This document shows, piece after piece, positions 54,338-64,000 of a stretch of 64,000 nt of DNA (the first letter of the stretch is position 1; each line of letters opens with the position of its first letter). The stretch is from Clostridium sp. (GTDB lineage Bacteria > Bacillota_I > Bacilli_A > Acholeplasmatales > Anaeroplasmataceae). The notes below the pieces were generated by a model, which was given only the letters and a program-made list of their open reading frames with translations, was not told where the DNA came from and searched no databases. Location: the NCBI GenBank assembly GCA_022010015.1, contig CP091735.1, positions 1,798,001 to 1,862,000 of the forward strand, in the 5' to 3' direction. A program made the translations under genes and the position numbers.

Positions 54338-55244
54338 CTAATAATATACCTTTTTTTCTTACTAATCAATAAATTAATAGCCGTGATAGTAAGAATTATA
54401 AAAAAACAATACAATAGCAGCAGCTGCAGCATAGCCTGGGAAGCCTCCAGCCTCTGAATATAAATAATCATAAATACAACCAACAATAGTATTCATTCCT
54501 ACATCATTAAGCTTTGTTCCAAATAAACCGATAGCATTATTATATTCCTTAAAAGCTCCAATAAAGCCTGTTATAACTAAATAAGAAAGCATTGGGGAAA
54601 TCATTGGTACAGTAATTTTAAAGAAAGTACGTATTTTTGATGTACCATCAATTTTCGCAGCATCATACATTGTTTTATTAACTGATTGAAGTGTTCCAAC
54701 TAAAACTAAAATCTTAAATGGCATAACATTCCAAATTGTATAAAAGCACATAACAAACATTTTAGCTGCATATGATCCGTTTAACCAATCAACAGGATTA
54801 ATACCTAAATGCATTAAAAATAGTATTCATAATGCTATAAGAATTAGTTGTATCTTTAAAAAAATAATCATGAATACCATACCAACAGCTAAAGCATTAG
54901 TTACATATGGTAAAAAGAAAATCGTTTGAAAAAAATCTTTTTAAATGGTTTAATAGCATTAAGGCCGACCGCAATTAATAAAGATATAATTGTAGATAAG
55001 GGAACCGTAATAATAACGATTAGCATTGTATTTTTTTATTGCATCAGTAAAATGATAATCATTAAATATATACCTAAAATTGGCAACACCAACTCCTGTA
55101 TATATTTTTTTCAACTGAATTGAAATTTTCTTCAAATGAATAAATAAAAAAACATCAAATAAGGGATATAGCATAAAAAGCAATTAAAAAAAGCATTGAA
55201 GGTAATAAATACAGCCATCCCTTTAAAGATTCCTTTTGTTCCAT
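54338..55244 (-). CDS. Sugar ABC transporter permease (MalF/UgpA type), frameshifted
   Basis: First gene of the operon. The N-terminus reads MEQKESLKGWLYLLPSMLFL. The periplasmic and membrane parts include IYTGVGVANFRYIFNDYHFT and WNVMPFKILVLVGTLQSV. The EAA loop is YDAAKIDGTSKIRTFFKITV, followed by ISPMLSYLVITGFIGAFKEY. The end is best read as ISKKKVYY with TAG at 54338, obtained by removing one A. About 300 residues. The ATP-binding subunit is not encoded here; a shared MsmK/UgpC-type ATPase is likely elsewhere. Confidence 0.9.
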
Positions 55245-55278
55245 ATTAATCATCTCACTTTTTATAATTATTAATTAT

Positions 55279-55307
55279 ATTGTAGCAAATAATTAATAAT
55301 TATGCAA
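55279..55307 (-). promoter_or_regulatory. Promoter of the sugar transporter operon
   Basis: On the minus strand TTGCAT (55302-55307) and TACAAT (55279-55284) are separated by 17 bp and lie 35 bases before the first ATG. Confidence 0.65.
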
Positions 55308-55309
55308 TT

Positions 55310-55324
55310 ATGCAAGCGCTTAAA
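55310..55324. promoter_or_regulatory. cre-like/LacI-type operator upstream of the sugar operon
   Basis: ATGCAAGCGCTTAAA contains the perfect palindrome AAGCGCTT and fits the catabolite-response (CcpA) consensus except for one position near its end. It touches the -35 side of the promoter, so a bound regulator could activate or interfere. Confidence 0.58.
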
Positions 55325-55349
55325 CAAAAATTAAATAATAAGATTTTTT

Positions 55350-56268
55350 TAACAATAATTCTTTTTATCTGCATAAATTTGTAGATATTTTCTTTTTATT
55401 AAAATCAACAAATTCTAAAAACTATATTATTTTCATTTCTACCAATAGGTAAATAAATATCATATTTTATCTCATAATTATCATAATACCCTTTTTTTAA
55501 GTATCCTTTTTATACTGATATTTAGTAGTTTCATTCATTAATTTTTTTATGCAAATTCCAATCATCTATAGCATTTATACTAACAACTACAAATTTTGTG
55601 TTATATTTTGAAAATGTAGTGACTAATACTCTTCCAGATCTTGTTGTATATCCTGTCTTTCCCGCAATTGCATCATTACTTAATATGAGCTTATGCTTAT
55701 TAATAAATGTATATCTATCGGCTATTTTGTAGCTTTTTAGCTCCAGCAATTTTTAAAAATGTTTCGTTTTGGGAAGCATAGCTCATTAGTAGCGCCATAT
55801 CATAAGCAGTGGTAATATTATAATTTTCTTCATCAAGGCCGGATGAATTAACAAAATAGCTATCATTCATACCTATTTTTTTAGCTAAATTATTCATTAA
55901 GTAAATAAAGTCAAAGCTATCATTATTAGATAAAGCCAAAAGCAGCATCATTACCACTTCTAAGCATTAAAGCATATAAAAGCTCTTCCCTTGTTAAAAT
56001 ATCAGAAGCCTTTAAATAGGCACTACTACCTATTGCTTTAGTATAATTATCTAAAATTAGAATTTCTTCATTTAAATCAAAATTTTCAATACAAACAATT
56101 GCGGTCATAATCTTTGTTGTAGAAGCAATTAAAAAGCTCTTTATTTCTATTTTTCAGATTTTAACACCCTTTTTTTGATGAGGCCTCCATAATTATATAA
56201 GAGCTTCCAAGCTGTCTAAATGAGCATAAAAATAAAGGTATTATAAATAGACATTTAATAAATTTCAA
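55350..56268 (-). CDS. D-alanyl-D-alanine carboxypeptidase, frameshifted
   Basis: Penicillin-binding protein of the S11 family, about 300 residues. The signal region is FIKCLFIIPLFLCS, then SSYIIMEASSKK. Active-site motifs: SxxK in ASTTKIMTAIVC, SxN in MLRSGNDAAFG, and KTG in AIAGKTGYTTRSG. GMNDSYFVNSSGLDEENYNI is also typical. The likely start is a TTG at 56268, preceded by AAGGGTGA. Breaks are near 56180, 56130, 55935, 55735 and 55545. It could be the DacB/DacF-like enzyme of sporulation, but the sequence alone does not decide this. Confidence 0.88.
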
Positions 56269-56301
56269 AAAAATCACCCTTAAATAATATGAAACCATTA
56301 A

Positions 56302-56332
56302 AAAAATATCTAGCAAAAAGCTAGATATTATT
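56302..56332 (-). terminator. Terminator after the CNNM-type transporter gene
   Basis: The stem AATATCTAGC / GCTAGATATT with an AAAA loop is followed by a T run on the minus strand. Confidence 0.72.
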
Positions 56333-57698
56333 CTTCTTCATTCTTTTCTTTTTCTAATACATCTTCATCAGTAGCATCACAAACACAAACATGAACCTTA
56401 TCAATACGTCTTCCATCAACCTTAGATACTGCTAAAGTTATCTTCTTTTGATAATCAACGTAATCACCATTTTCATCCTGCTTTGTATATGTTGCTATAT
56501 AATCTATACTTGCACCAACACTAGGTAACTGCTCAAGTGAATCATAAAGCCAGCTTCCAACCTTATTTGGTACATTTTTAGGTTCATCAGGAATATCTAA
56601 CTCCTCAAACAATGTTGATACATACATATCACCACTAACCTCTAATGATCCATCCTCTAATACCTTAAATTCTTTTTCATCAGCGTCATCGTATTCATCA
56701 TAGATTTCACCAACAATCTCCTCTAAGGCATCCTCCATTGTAACAAGACCAAGAGTATCACCATATTCGCCACTAACAATAGCTAAATGGCTCTTTTCCT
56801 TTTGCATCTTTTTAATTAAATCATCAACCTTCATTGATGATGAAACATATAGCACTGGTCTTAAGATACTTCTAACATTAAAATTATTATCCTTAATATA
56901 AGCAACAAAAAAATCACGCTCATATAAAAATTCCAATTATATGATCCTTATCCTCTTCAAATACAGGAATTCTAGAAAATTGATTTTTCTAAAAGCATTT
57001 CTCTTATTTCTTCATTATTTGACTCAATATCAATTGCAAACATTTCAATTCGCGGAACCATAATATCCATTACAGGACGATCATTAAGCTCAAATACATT
57101 TTTTATAATTGAAACCTCATTTTCCTCAATAGAGCCTTGATCCTCCATTGTATCTAAAAATTGCTTCAAGCTCGGTTTCATTAACTGTTTCCTTTTTCTT
57201 TCTTCATAAACAAATGCTGTAAGCGCATAAAAAAAGAGAAAAACAATTGGAAATAAAATAAATGAAAGATAATAAATAATCCATGAAACCTTTAAAGCAA
57301 TAACATCAGCATAATTTTTTTACCAATTGTTTTTAGGTAAAATCTCACCAAAAAAATTAATAAAACAATTGTTGTGATTAATGATGATATCCATTCGATT
57401 GGTCCAATTGGGCCAAAAAAATGCCTGTAAAGAATCCAAGAGCTAATGTAGCAATAGCAGTATTTACAATATTGTTTCCAACTAAAATAGTTGTTAATGT
57501 TTTTTCAAAATGCTCAGAGCAATACATTGCCTTCTTGCTACCATTTCGTCTTTCCTCAATAAATAGCTTAAGTCTAACCTGTGAAGCACAAGAAATTGCT
57601 GTTTCACTCATTGAAAAATGCTGACATTAGTATCAAAAAAATACTAATAAAATAAAGATGGGTACATTAAACGTAACTGTTTGAATAAATAAAACCAT
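56328..57698 (-). CDS. CNNM/CorC-type (HlyC-CorC family) membrane protein, frameshifted
   Basis: Predicted magnesium or cobalt transporter of about 455 residues. The DUF21 membrane domain has VPIFILLVFFLILMSAFFS, MSETAISCASQVRLKLF, and TTILVGNNIVNTAIATLALG. Two CBS domains follow: FELNDRPVMDIMVPRIEMFA and ILRPVLYVSSSMKVDDLIKK. VSGEYGDTLGLVTMEDALEE leads to the CorC_HlyC C-terminal domain. Breaks are near 57640, 57420, 57330-57180, 56975 and 56930. The TMS-MPR order is standard for the family. Confidence 0.9.
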
Positions 57699-57734
57699 CG
57701 ACCTTTGTATGTCCAATTTAAACTTTCCTCCTAA

Positions 57735-58299
57735 TTAGGCACGTGACGAATATTTTTCCGTCTATCGTTGATATTATAATATCTTCGCCTTCTTCAATAA
57801 ACATTGGTACTTTTACTAATAAGCCTGTTTCTACGTAGGCGTCCTTTAAAGCAGCGGTTTTAGTATCACCACGAACTGCAGGATCACATCTAGTAATTTT
57901 AAGTGTTACCTTATCAGGCAAAAATAACACCTAATATTTCTGATTCATAGAGCATAACATCAACTAAAAAGACCTTCAACTAAATAATTAAGCTCATTTT
58001 TTTAAAATTTTCTTTAGGAATTTCAATTTGTTCATAAGTTTCATTATTCATAAATACGAGACTGCTACCTGAATCATATAAATATGACATTTTTAATCTT
58101 ATCAATATTGGCAAGCTCAACCTTTTCAGCTGCATTAAAGGTATAATCAATTACTGCCTTTTGTTCTTATATTACGAAGCTTTGTTCTTACAAAAGCCGC
58201 ACCCTTGCCTGGCTTTACATGCATAAACTCAATTATTTCGTAAATATTGCCATTATATTTAATTGCTATTCCATTTTTAAAATCATTACTAGAAACCAT
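57735..58299 (-). CDS. efp: Elongation factor P, frameshifted
   Basis: Relieves ribosome stalling at polyproline. The N-terminal KOW-like domain has MVSSNDFKNGIAIKYNGNIY, with HVKPGKGAAFVRTKLRNI containing the modifiable Lys position. The C-terminal OB domain reads DKVTLKITRCDPAVRGDTKT, AALKDAYVETGLLVKVPMF and IEEGEDIIIST. Removing one A near 57755 gives the expected C-terminus DGKYSSRA. Breaks are also near 58165, 58090, 57965 and 57925. Length of about 186 residues. The ribosome-binding site is GGAGGAA. Confidence 0.93.
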
Positions 58300-58317
58300 A
58301 AATTCCTCCGTATTACT

Positions 58318-58767
58318 TTATATTATATCATACTTTACACATTTTTTTCAAATAGTTTATAGCCTCTAAATAACTATTTTCAAATTTTGCCGAGAAAACT
58401 TTTGTCGAAAGAGGTCGAATATAATTAATCTTTCGATAATCCTCACGATTATCAACATCCGATAAATGAACCTCAATTATAGGTCCATTAAACATTTCAA
58501 GAGCATCATGAATTGCTACTGAGGTATGAGTAAAGGCGCCCGGATTGATGACAATCGCGTCAAATTTATTTAAGGATTTTTTTGAATAACCGTAACAATT
58601 TTGCCTTCATAATTGCTTTGAAAAAAACTTGAATTTTTAAATCCTTATTACCATTTTTTTATTAATGAATTAATTTCCTTTAATGTCAAATTTCCATAAT
58701 GCTTTTTTTATCTCTTCTTCCAAGCATATTTAAATTAGGCCCATTAATTATTAATATCCTTTTTCAT
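58318..58767 (-). CDS. aroQ: 3-Dehydroquinate dehydratase type II, frameshifted
   Basis: Third step of the shikimate pathway. The repaired N-terminus has IINGPNLNMLGRRDKKHYG, with the catalytic Tyr region LTLKEINSL. FFQSNYEGKIVTVIQ, VINPGAFTHTSVAIHDAL, and IIEVHLSDVDNREDYRK contain the conserved Asn, His and Arg. Length of 149 residues is typical. Breaks are near 58755, 58705, 58660 and 58580. It overlaps the 3' end of aroK by 17 bases. Confidence 0.92.
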
Positions 58768-59248
58768 AATTATTTATCACCTCAATAATACTAGTAACAT
58801 CCATTTTTTTGTAGTATCTATATCAATATCTGAAAAGAATGCATATTTATCCTTTCTCTCTTCATATAAATCATAGATTGTTTTTTTCATTTAACAAGGG
58901 TCTAATATCCTCAGTTCCCTTTGTTCTTCTTTCAAGCTCAGCAAGTGGAGCTGTCAAAAATAATACTAGTCCCTTCATAAGGGCTTTATTTTTTTTATTA
59001 ACAACTATTCCTCCACCACAAGCAACAACTATATTATCTAATTCACTTAATTCCTTAAGCATATTAGTCTCTAAATCTCTAAAAATACTTTTTCGCCATA
59101 CATTTGAAAGATTTCACTAATGAACAAACAGGCCTTTTTGTTCAATGTATTCATCTAAATCAATATAATGGTAATTCATTACTTCTGCTAACTTCTTACC
59201 AATAGTTGTCTTGCCACTTCCTGGCATACCAATTAAATATATGTTCAT
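58751..59248 (-). CDS. aroK: Shikimate kinase, frameshifted
   Basis: Fifth step of the shikimate pathway. The P-loop is IYLIGMPGSGKTTIGKKLA, followed by YHYIDLDEYIE with the shikimate-binding Asp. The lid region includes NIVVACGGGIVVNKKNK, with the GGG motif, and LERRTKGTEDIRPLL. Breaks are near 59120, 59075 and 58885. Length of about 165 residues. The ATG at 59248 is preceded by AGGTGA. It is coupled to aroQ. Confidence 0.93.
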
Positions 59249-59283
59249 TTTTTTCACCTATTCAAAAAAATACATTCAAATCA

Positions 59284-60164
59284 TCACAAATTTTTATTAA
59301 TAGTACTAGAAATATTATTTAAATCAACCTCATAGAAATTTGTACTCATTTGATTTTTTTAAACCACGTAATTTGTCTTTTAGCTAAATGTCTAGAGTTC
59401 TTTTTAATTTCCTCTATAGCCTCATCAAGACTAATTTCACCTTTGAAATATGGAACAAATTCCTTATAGCCAATGGCATGTGGTAAAATATTTTTTTATT
59501 ATATAAAGCTTTCACCTCAGCAAGTAACCCTTGATTCATCATTAAATCAACACGTTCATTAATTCTTTTTATATAAAATGTCTCTATTACTAACATTTAA
59601 ATAAATAATGAAATAATCATATAAAGCCTTATCCTTATTTTGATACATAGCTAATGGCTTACCAGTTTCTTTAATTATTTCAATCGCTCTTAAAACACGC
59701 TTACGATTATTTTTATGAAGTTTTTCTTGATTAATATTAGGATCAAGCTCTAAGAGATAGCTATATAACTCTTCATTAGTGTAATCATCAAACTGTTGTT
59801 CAAATTCTTTTGTTTCTTGAACCGGCATCAAATTCATAATCGAATAAGACACTTTGAATATAAAGACCAGTTCCACCACAAATTAATGATACAGGATTTT
59901 TTTATCAATAATTTTTTTCTTGTTTCTCTTTGAAAATCAAAAAAACAGAATATTGAGTAGTTGGTTCACAAACATCAATTAAATGATGTTTAACCAAACC
60001 CATTTCCTCCTTAGTTGGCTTTGCACTACCAATATCCAAGCCTTTATATACACTTACACTATCACCACTTATAATATCCAAATTATATTTTTTTGGCTAT
60101 TTCAATGCTTATTTTAGTTTTTACCAATAGCTGTAGGTCCAACAATTGCAATTACCTTATTCAT
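59284..60164 (-). CDS. miaA: tRNA dimethylallyltransferase, frameshifted
   Basis: Adds a dimethylallyl group to A37 of tRNAs reading U-initial codons, consuming DMAPP from the MEP pathway. The P-loop is IAIVGPTAIGKT. It continues SGDSVSVYKGLDIGSAKPT, VKHHLIDVCEP, FDFQRETRKKI and, in one frame, NNRKRVLRAIEIIKETGKPL. The C-terminus has RQITWFKK and ends INKNL. Breaks are near 60110, 60085, 59940, 59905, 59835, 59575 and 59495. Length of about 292 residues. It follows mutL with 13 bases between. Confidence 0.92.
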
Positions 60165-60177
60165 GAAACAATCCTTT

Positions 60178-61988
60178 TCAAACATCTTTTTCTAATTCCT
60201 CATTTGTTAGATTAATAATTGTTGGTCTACCATGTGGACAGTGATATGGATTTTTCGCACTTATTTAATTCTTTTTAACAAAGCATTAACCTCATCATAG
60301 GATATTCTTTTTATTAGCTCTTATTGCTGATTTACAGCTTATTTGCTTAGCAATTCTATCCCTAAAATATAAAATGTCAAATTGACGATTATTATCAAAT
60401 AAGGAAATAATATCTCTAATAATTGTAGGAGCATCAGGTGCCGAAAGCCACATTGGAAGCTCATTTACATAAATCACATCATTTTTCATAGCTCATTAAA
60501 ATTCCTAGTTCGTTAAAAATCATTTAGATGATCTCTAGCAATTAATGATTCATCTAGCGTTAAATCTAAATCAATCGGGAAAAGAAGCCTACTCTTGGGC
60601 TGATTAGGATTATTTAAAAGCTTAGAATAATACTCATATTTAATTCTTTCTGCAGCCGCATGCTGATCCATTAAATATAGTCCGTTTTTCATTTTGAAAT
60701 ATTAAATAACAGCCTAAAGCCTGACCAATATATTCCATATAAGGAAGCTTATTTGAAACTATTTCCTTATTCTCTTCTAGCTCATTTTTTTCTTCCTTCT
60801 TAGACTCAACATTTGTAATTTTTTTGTTTTATTAACATCTATATTATTATTTGTAGGAATATTTACTTTTTTTCCTGCTTTTTGACCATATTCTCTTATA
60901 TTTTCATTAAGCTTTAATGGTTCAATAGGTGTATCAAAAATTGTATTTTTTTAATATATTTTTTTCAGGTACAACCTCTCTTTTTAGGAATTTGAACTGT
61001 TCCCTCTAACGCAAGCTTTACCTCACTTTGAAGCTTTAAGCAAATATTTTCTTCATTAGATATTTTAATTTCAATTTTTAGTTGGATGGACATTTACATC
61101 AACCAAAATAGGATCAATATCTAAATAAATTGCTGCAACTGGAAATTTACCAATTGGAAGCTGTGTGTAATAGGCATCAATTAAGGCTTGAGCTATTGCA
61201 TTACTTCTTACATATCTACCATTAGCACAAAGAGTAATATCAAGCTTTGTTGAACGATAAATTTCAGGTTTAGCAAAAACAACTAAAATTCTCGTACCAT
61301 CTGCCATAAATTCCTTTTTTTATTAGATTCTTAGCAACATTAAGGCCATAAATTTCACCAAATAATTCTTCATATGAGCCGTTACCTGATGTTCTTATTA
61401 AATTCTTATCGTTACTATATAAGGAAAAAGCTAATTGAAGGATTAGTAATAGCAAATTTATTCATAATGAAAAACAATACTTGATAATTCTTTAGTTAAG
61501 CTTTTTAATATATTTTTAGTCTTGCTGGTGTATTATAAAATAAATTTTTCTACTGTTACCGTTGTTCCCTTTTGACAAGGTGAAATACCCTCACTTTGGA
61601 TGCTTCCACCCTTATAGGTAACCTGATAGCCACCGCTTCCATCATTTGTTAAAATTTGCATCAAGGAAACCGCAGCAATTGATGGTACTGCCTCGCCTCT
61701 AAAGCCTAAGGTATGAATTCTTGCTAAATCATATTCATTTTTTTAAATTTTAGATGTAGCATGTCTTAAAAAGGCTAGCTTGGCATCCTCAGGTGTCATA
61801 CCATCACCATCATCAATAACCTTTATCTTGCTAATTCCACTTTCATAGACATAGACACTAATTTTTTTAGCGTGAGCATCAATAGCATTTTCAACTAATT
61901 CTTTTACAACACTAGCAGGCTTTTCAACAACCTCACCAGCAGCTATTAAATTGGCTAGCTTAGCATCCATTTTAATAATTTTAGGCAT
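60178..61988 (-). CDS. mutL: DNA mismatch repair protein MutL, frameshifted
   Basis: Matchmaker ATPase of mismatch repair. The N-terminal GHKL ATPase has MDAKLANLIAAGEVVEKPAS, VKELVENAIDAHAKKI and VIDDGDGMTPEDAKLAFLRH. ADGTRILVVFAKPEIYRST and YLDIDPILVDVNVHPTK close the N-terminal half. The C-terminal domain shows CKSAIRANK and CPHGRPTIINLTNEEL, the zinc/endonuclease region of Bacillus-type MutL. Breaks are frequent in the linker (60480-61070). About 600 residues. The ribosome-binding site AGGAGGT is 6 bases upstream. Confidence 0.95.
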
Positions 61989-61997
61989 ATATACCTC

Positions 61998-64000
61998 CTA
62001 TAGCTTCGATTTTAAATCATTAATAAAATTAAGAGCCTCTAAAGGTGTAAGCATATTAACATCAACAGCTTGTAGCTGCTCTTTTATTTCATTTAGCTTA
62101 TTCTCATTTTTAATCTCTGGCTGTTCTTCATAAGCCTCAAAGTTAAACAAATCCATATGCGCTCCACTTTGAGACTTATTATCAGCCTCTAAAACATTTA
62201 ATATTTGTTTGCTTCTTTCGATTAATGATTTAGGAAGGCCAGCTAATGAGGCAACATTTATACCATAGCTTTTATCAGTTGGACCATCTAACACCTTATG
62301 AAGAAAGGCTACACCATTATCAGTTTCCTTAGCCTCAACATGAACATTTTTCAAGCGCTTCAAGGTTCCCTCTAAGGCTACAAGCTCATGATAATGGGTT
62401 GAAAACAAGGTAACAGCTCCAATTCTTTCATGAATATATTCTAATATAGCCTGAGCAAGTGCCATACCATCGAAGGTAGCCGTACCACGACCAATTTCAT
62501 CAAATAAAATAAGACTATTTTTTGTTGCATTGCTGATAGCATAATTTGCCTCCATCATTTCAACCATAAATGTAGATTGCCCACTTATAATATCATCAGA
62601 AGCACCAATTCGTGTGAAAATTTGATCAAATATCATTAGCTTAGCTATACTTGCTGGTACAAATGAACCAATTTGCGCTAAAATAGCAATTTCCGCAAAC
62701 ATCTTCATATATGTTGATTTACCGCTCATATTAGGACCAGTTATTAAAATCATATTATAAGAATTAATAATAACATCATTAGAAACGTAATTTTTCTTTA
62801 ACTAAGCTTTCAAGCACAGGGTGTCTACCATTTATAATATTTACACTTCTATCATTTGAAAATGTTGGTCTAACATAATGACATTTCATACTTACTATAG
62901 AAAAAAAGCTATCATTACATCAACGTGAGCAATTAAATTTGCTAAAGCCTGTAGGGAGAAAAATATACTTACTTACATCATCTCTTATTGAAGTAAAAAT
63001 ATCATATTCTAAATTCTCAATTTGTTCCTTAGAATGAATTACAATTTCTTCGTATTTTTTTAATTCTGGAGTTATGAATCTTTCCGCATTTGCCAAGGTT
63101 TGTTTTCTTTCATAGGTTGTATCATCAGGCAAATTGGCAACTGCACCCTTACTTACCTCAATATAATAACCGAATACGCGATTATAGCCAACCTTTAAGG
63201 TTTTAATTCCCGTATGTTCTCTTTCGTGCTCCTCAAAATCCGAAATCCATTTCTTACTATTGTTGCTAATGTCCTTTATTTCATCAAGCTTAGCATTATA
63301 TCCTTCCTTAATCATTCCACCTTCTTTAATAGTAAATGGCGGATTATCAACAAGGCTATCCTCTAATAACTTATATAATTCCGGATGTGGATTAAGCGTT
63401 TTTCCAAGCTTTTCTATTTCAATTTGATCAATACCTTCCAATAGCTCTTTAATTCTTGGCATATTCGAAAGTGATCTTCTTAGTTGAACAAGATCCTTAG
63501 CATTGGCACCACCACATGAAATTCTACCAAGAATTCTTTCTAAATCATAAACTGTTTTCAAGCATTCTCTTATTTCTTCTCTTGCAACATAATTATTGTT
63601 GAAGGCCTGAACACAATCTAACCTTTGTTCGATTTCTTCTTGATTAACAAGAGGTCTATCTAAATATCTATGAAGCATTCTTGATCCCATTGCTGTTTCA
63701 CATTCATCAAGCAGCCATAACAATGATCCACTTTTTTTGTTCCTGTTCTTAGTGTTTCTGTAAGTTCTAAATTTCTTTTTAGTAAAGGCATCAAGTCTTA
63801 AATAATCATTAGATGAATAAAACTCCATCTTTTGCATATGCTTAATTTCTTGTTTTTTTGCGTATTAATTATATAATTGAGTAATATCCCTATAACATAA
63901 TGATATTCCTTAGCAATTTCTGCACATACGTAATTTAAATATTTAGGAATCTCTTTATTTTTCCTCAAAAGATATAACTATTTGATAATTATTTCTCAAT
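61998..64000 (-). CDS. mutS: DNA mismatch repair protein MutS, N-terminus outside the window
   Basis: Mismatch-recognition ATPase. The core and clamp domains read LLWLDECETAMGSRMLHRYL, DRPLVNQEEIEQRLDCVQAF and HTGIKTLKVGYNRVFGYYIE. Walker A is ILITGPNMSGKSTYMKMFAE, and Walker B is SLILFDEIGRGTATFDGMAL. FSTHYHELVALEGTLKRL follows. The C-terminal tail ends FINDLKSKL. Breaks are near 63840, 62930 and 62790. The gene continues beyond 64000, so the mismatch-binding N-terminal domain is not visible. Confidence 0.96.

Noticed and set aside
1..64000. Alternative genetic code with UGA as tryptophan
   Set aside because: TGA terminates several genes at family-correct ends and overlaps downstream starts, and Trp is encoded by TGG.

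Overview
The window is a strongly AT-rich stretch of a Bacillota chromosome. It probably comes from Bacilli or an Erysipelotrichia/RF39-like lineage with a compact genome. TGA acts as a stop, for example in overlapping junctions such as rdgB/phosphodiesterase, so the standard bacterial code applies. Gene order matches Bacillus subtilis in several blocks: mutS-mutL-miaA, spmA-spmB-rluB, cmk-rpsA-der-gpsA, spoIVA-hup, rdgB-phosphodiesterase, and spoIIIAH-nusB-xseA-xseB-dxs-tlyA-recN followed at a distance by spoIVB.

Almost every longer gene is broken into two or more reading frames. Where family conservation fixes the true frame, removing one A or T from a short A/T run usually restores it. This looks like an uncorrected long-read assembly rather than mass pseudogenisation. 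CDS coordinates here therefore span the whole repaired gene, not one open frame.

Layout. 1-4.5 kb: rqcH end, methyltransferase, Hpt protein, M18 aminopeptidase, acyl-ACP thioesterase. 4.5-10.7 kb: a TetR-controlled ABC export operon with two ATPases and one permease, followed by two unrecognised envelope proteins. 10.7-16.5 kb: DegV, DEAD-box helicase, ispH, dinB, spoIVB. 16.6-21 kb: a HAD phosphatase, an IS1182-type element and recN. 21-30.4 kb: tlyA, dxs, xseB, xseA, nusB, spoIIIAH, a large degenerate GGDEF/EAL protein, a phosphodiesterase and rdgB. 30.5-33.6 kb: small envelope proteins, a CPBP protease and an ankyrin protein. 33.6-36.1 kb: hup, spoIVA and a lipoprotein. 36.1-40.05 kb: an accessory island bounded by 46-bp direct repeats, holding toxin/immunity-like fragments and an IS1634-type remnant. 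40-50.3 kb: two lipase-like hydrolases, a SpoVIF-like gene, gpsA, der, rpsA, cmk, rluB, spmB, spmA, a DUF3137-like protein and an HD hydrolase. 50.3-55.3 kb: a duplicated-domain lipoprotein and a sugar ABC importer with a cre-like site. 55.3-64 kb: D,D-carboxypeptidase, CNNM transporter, efp, aroQ, aroK, miaA, mutL and the mutS C-terminal part.

Taken together, spoIVA, spoIVB, spoIIIAH, spmA, spmB and a SpoVIF-like gene indicate an endospore-former or a recent descendant of one. spoIIIAA-AG, folD, ispA and argR are missing from the places they hold in Bacillus. The most novel material is the direct-repeat island, the degenerate GGDEF-EAL protein, the terminator whose stem contains the SpoVIF ribosome-binding site, and the possible cmk-rpsA fusion.
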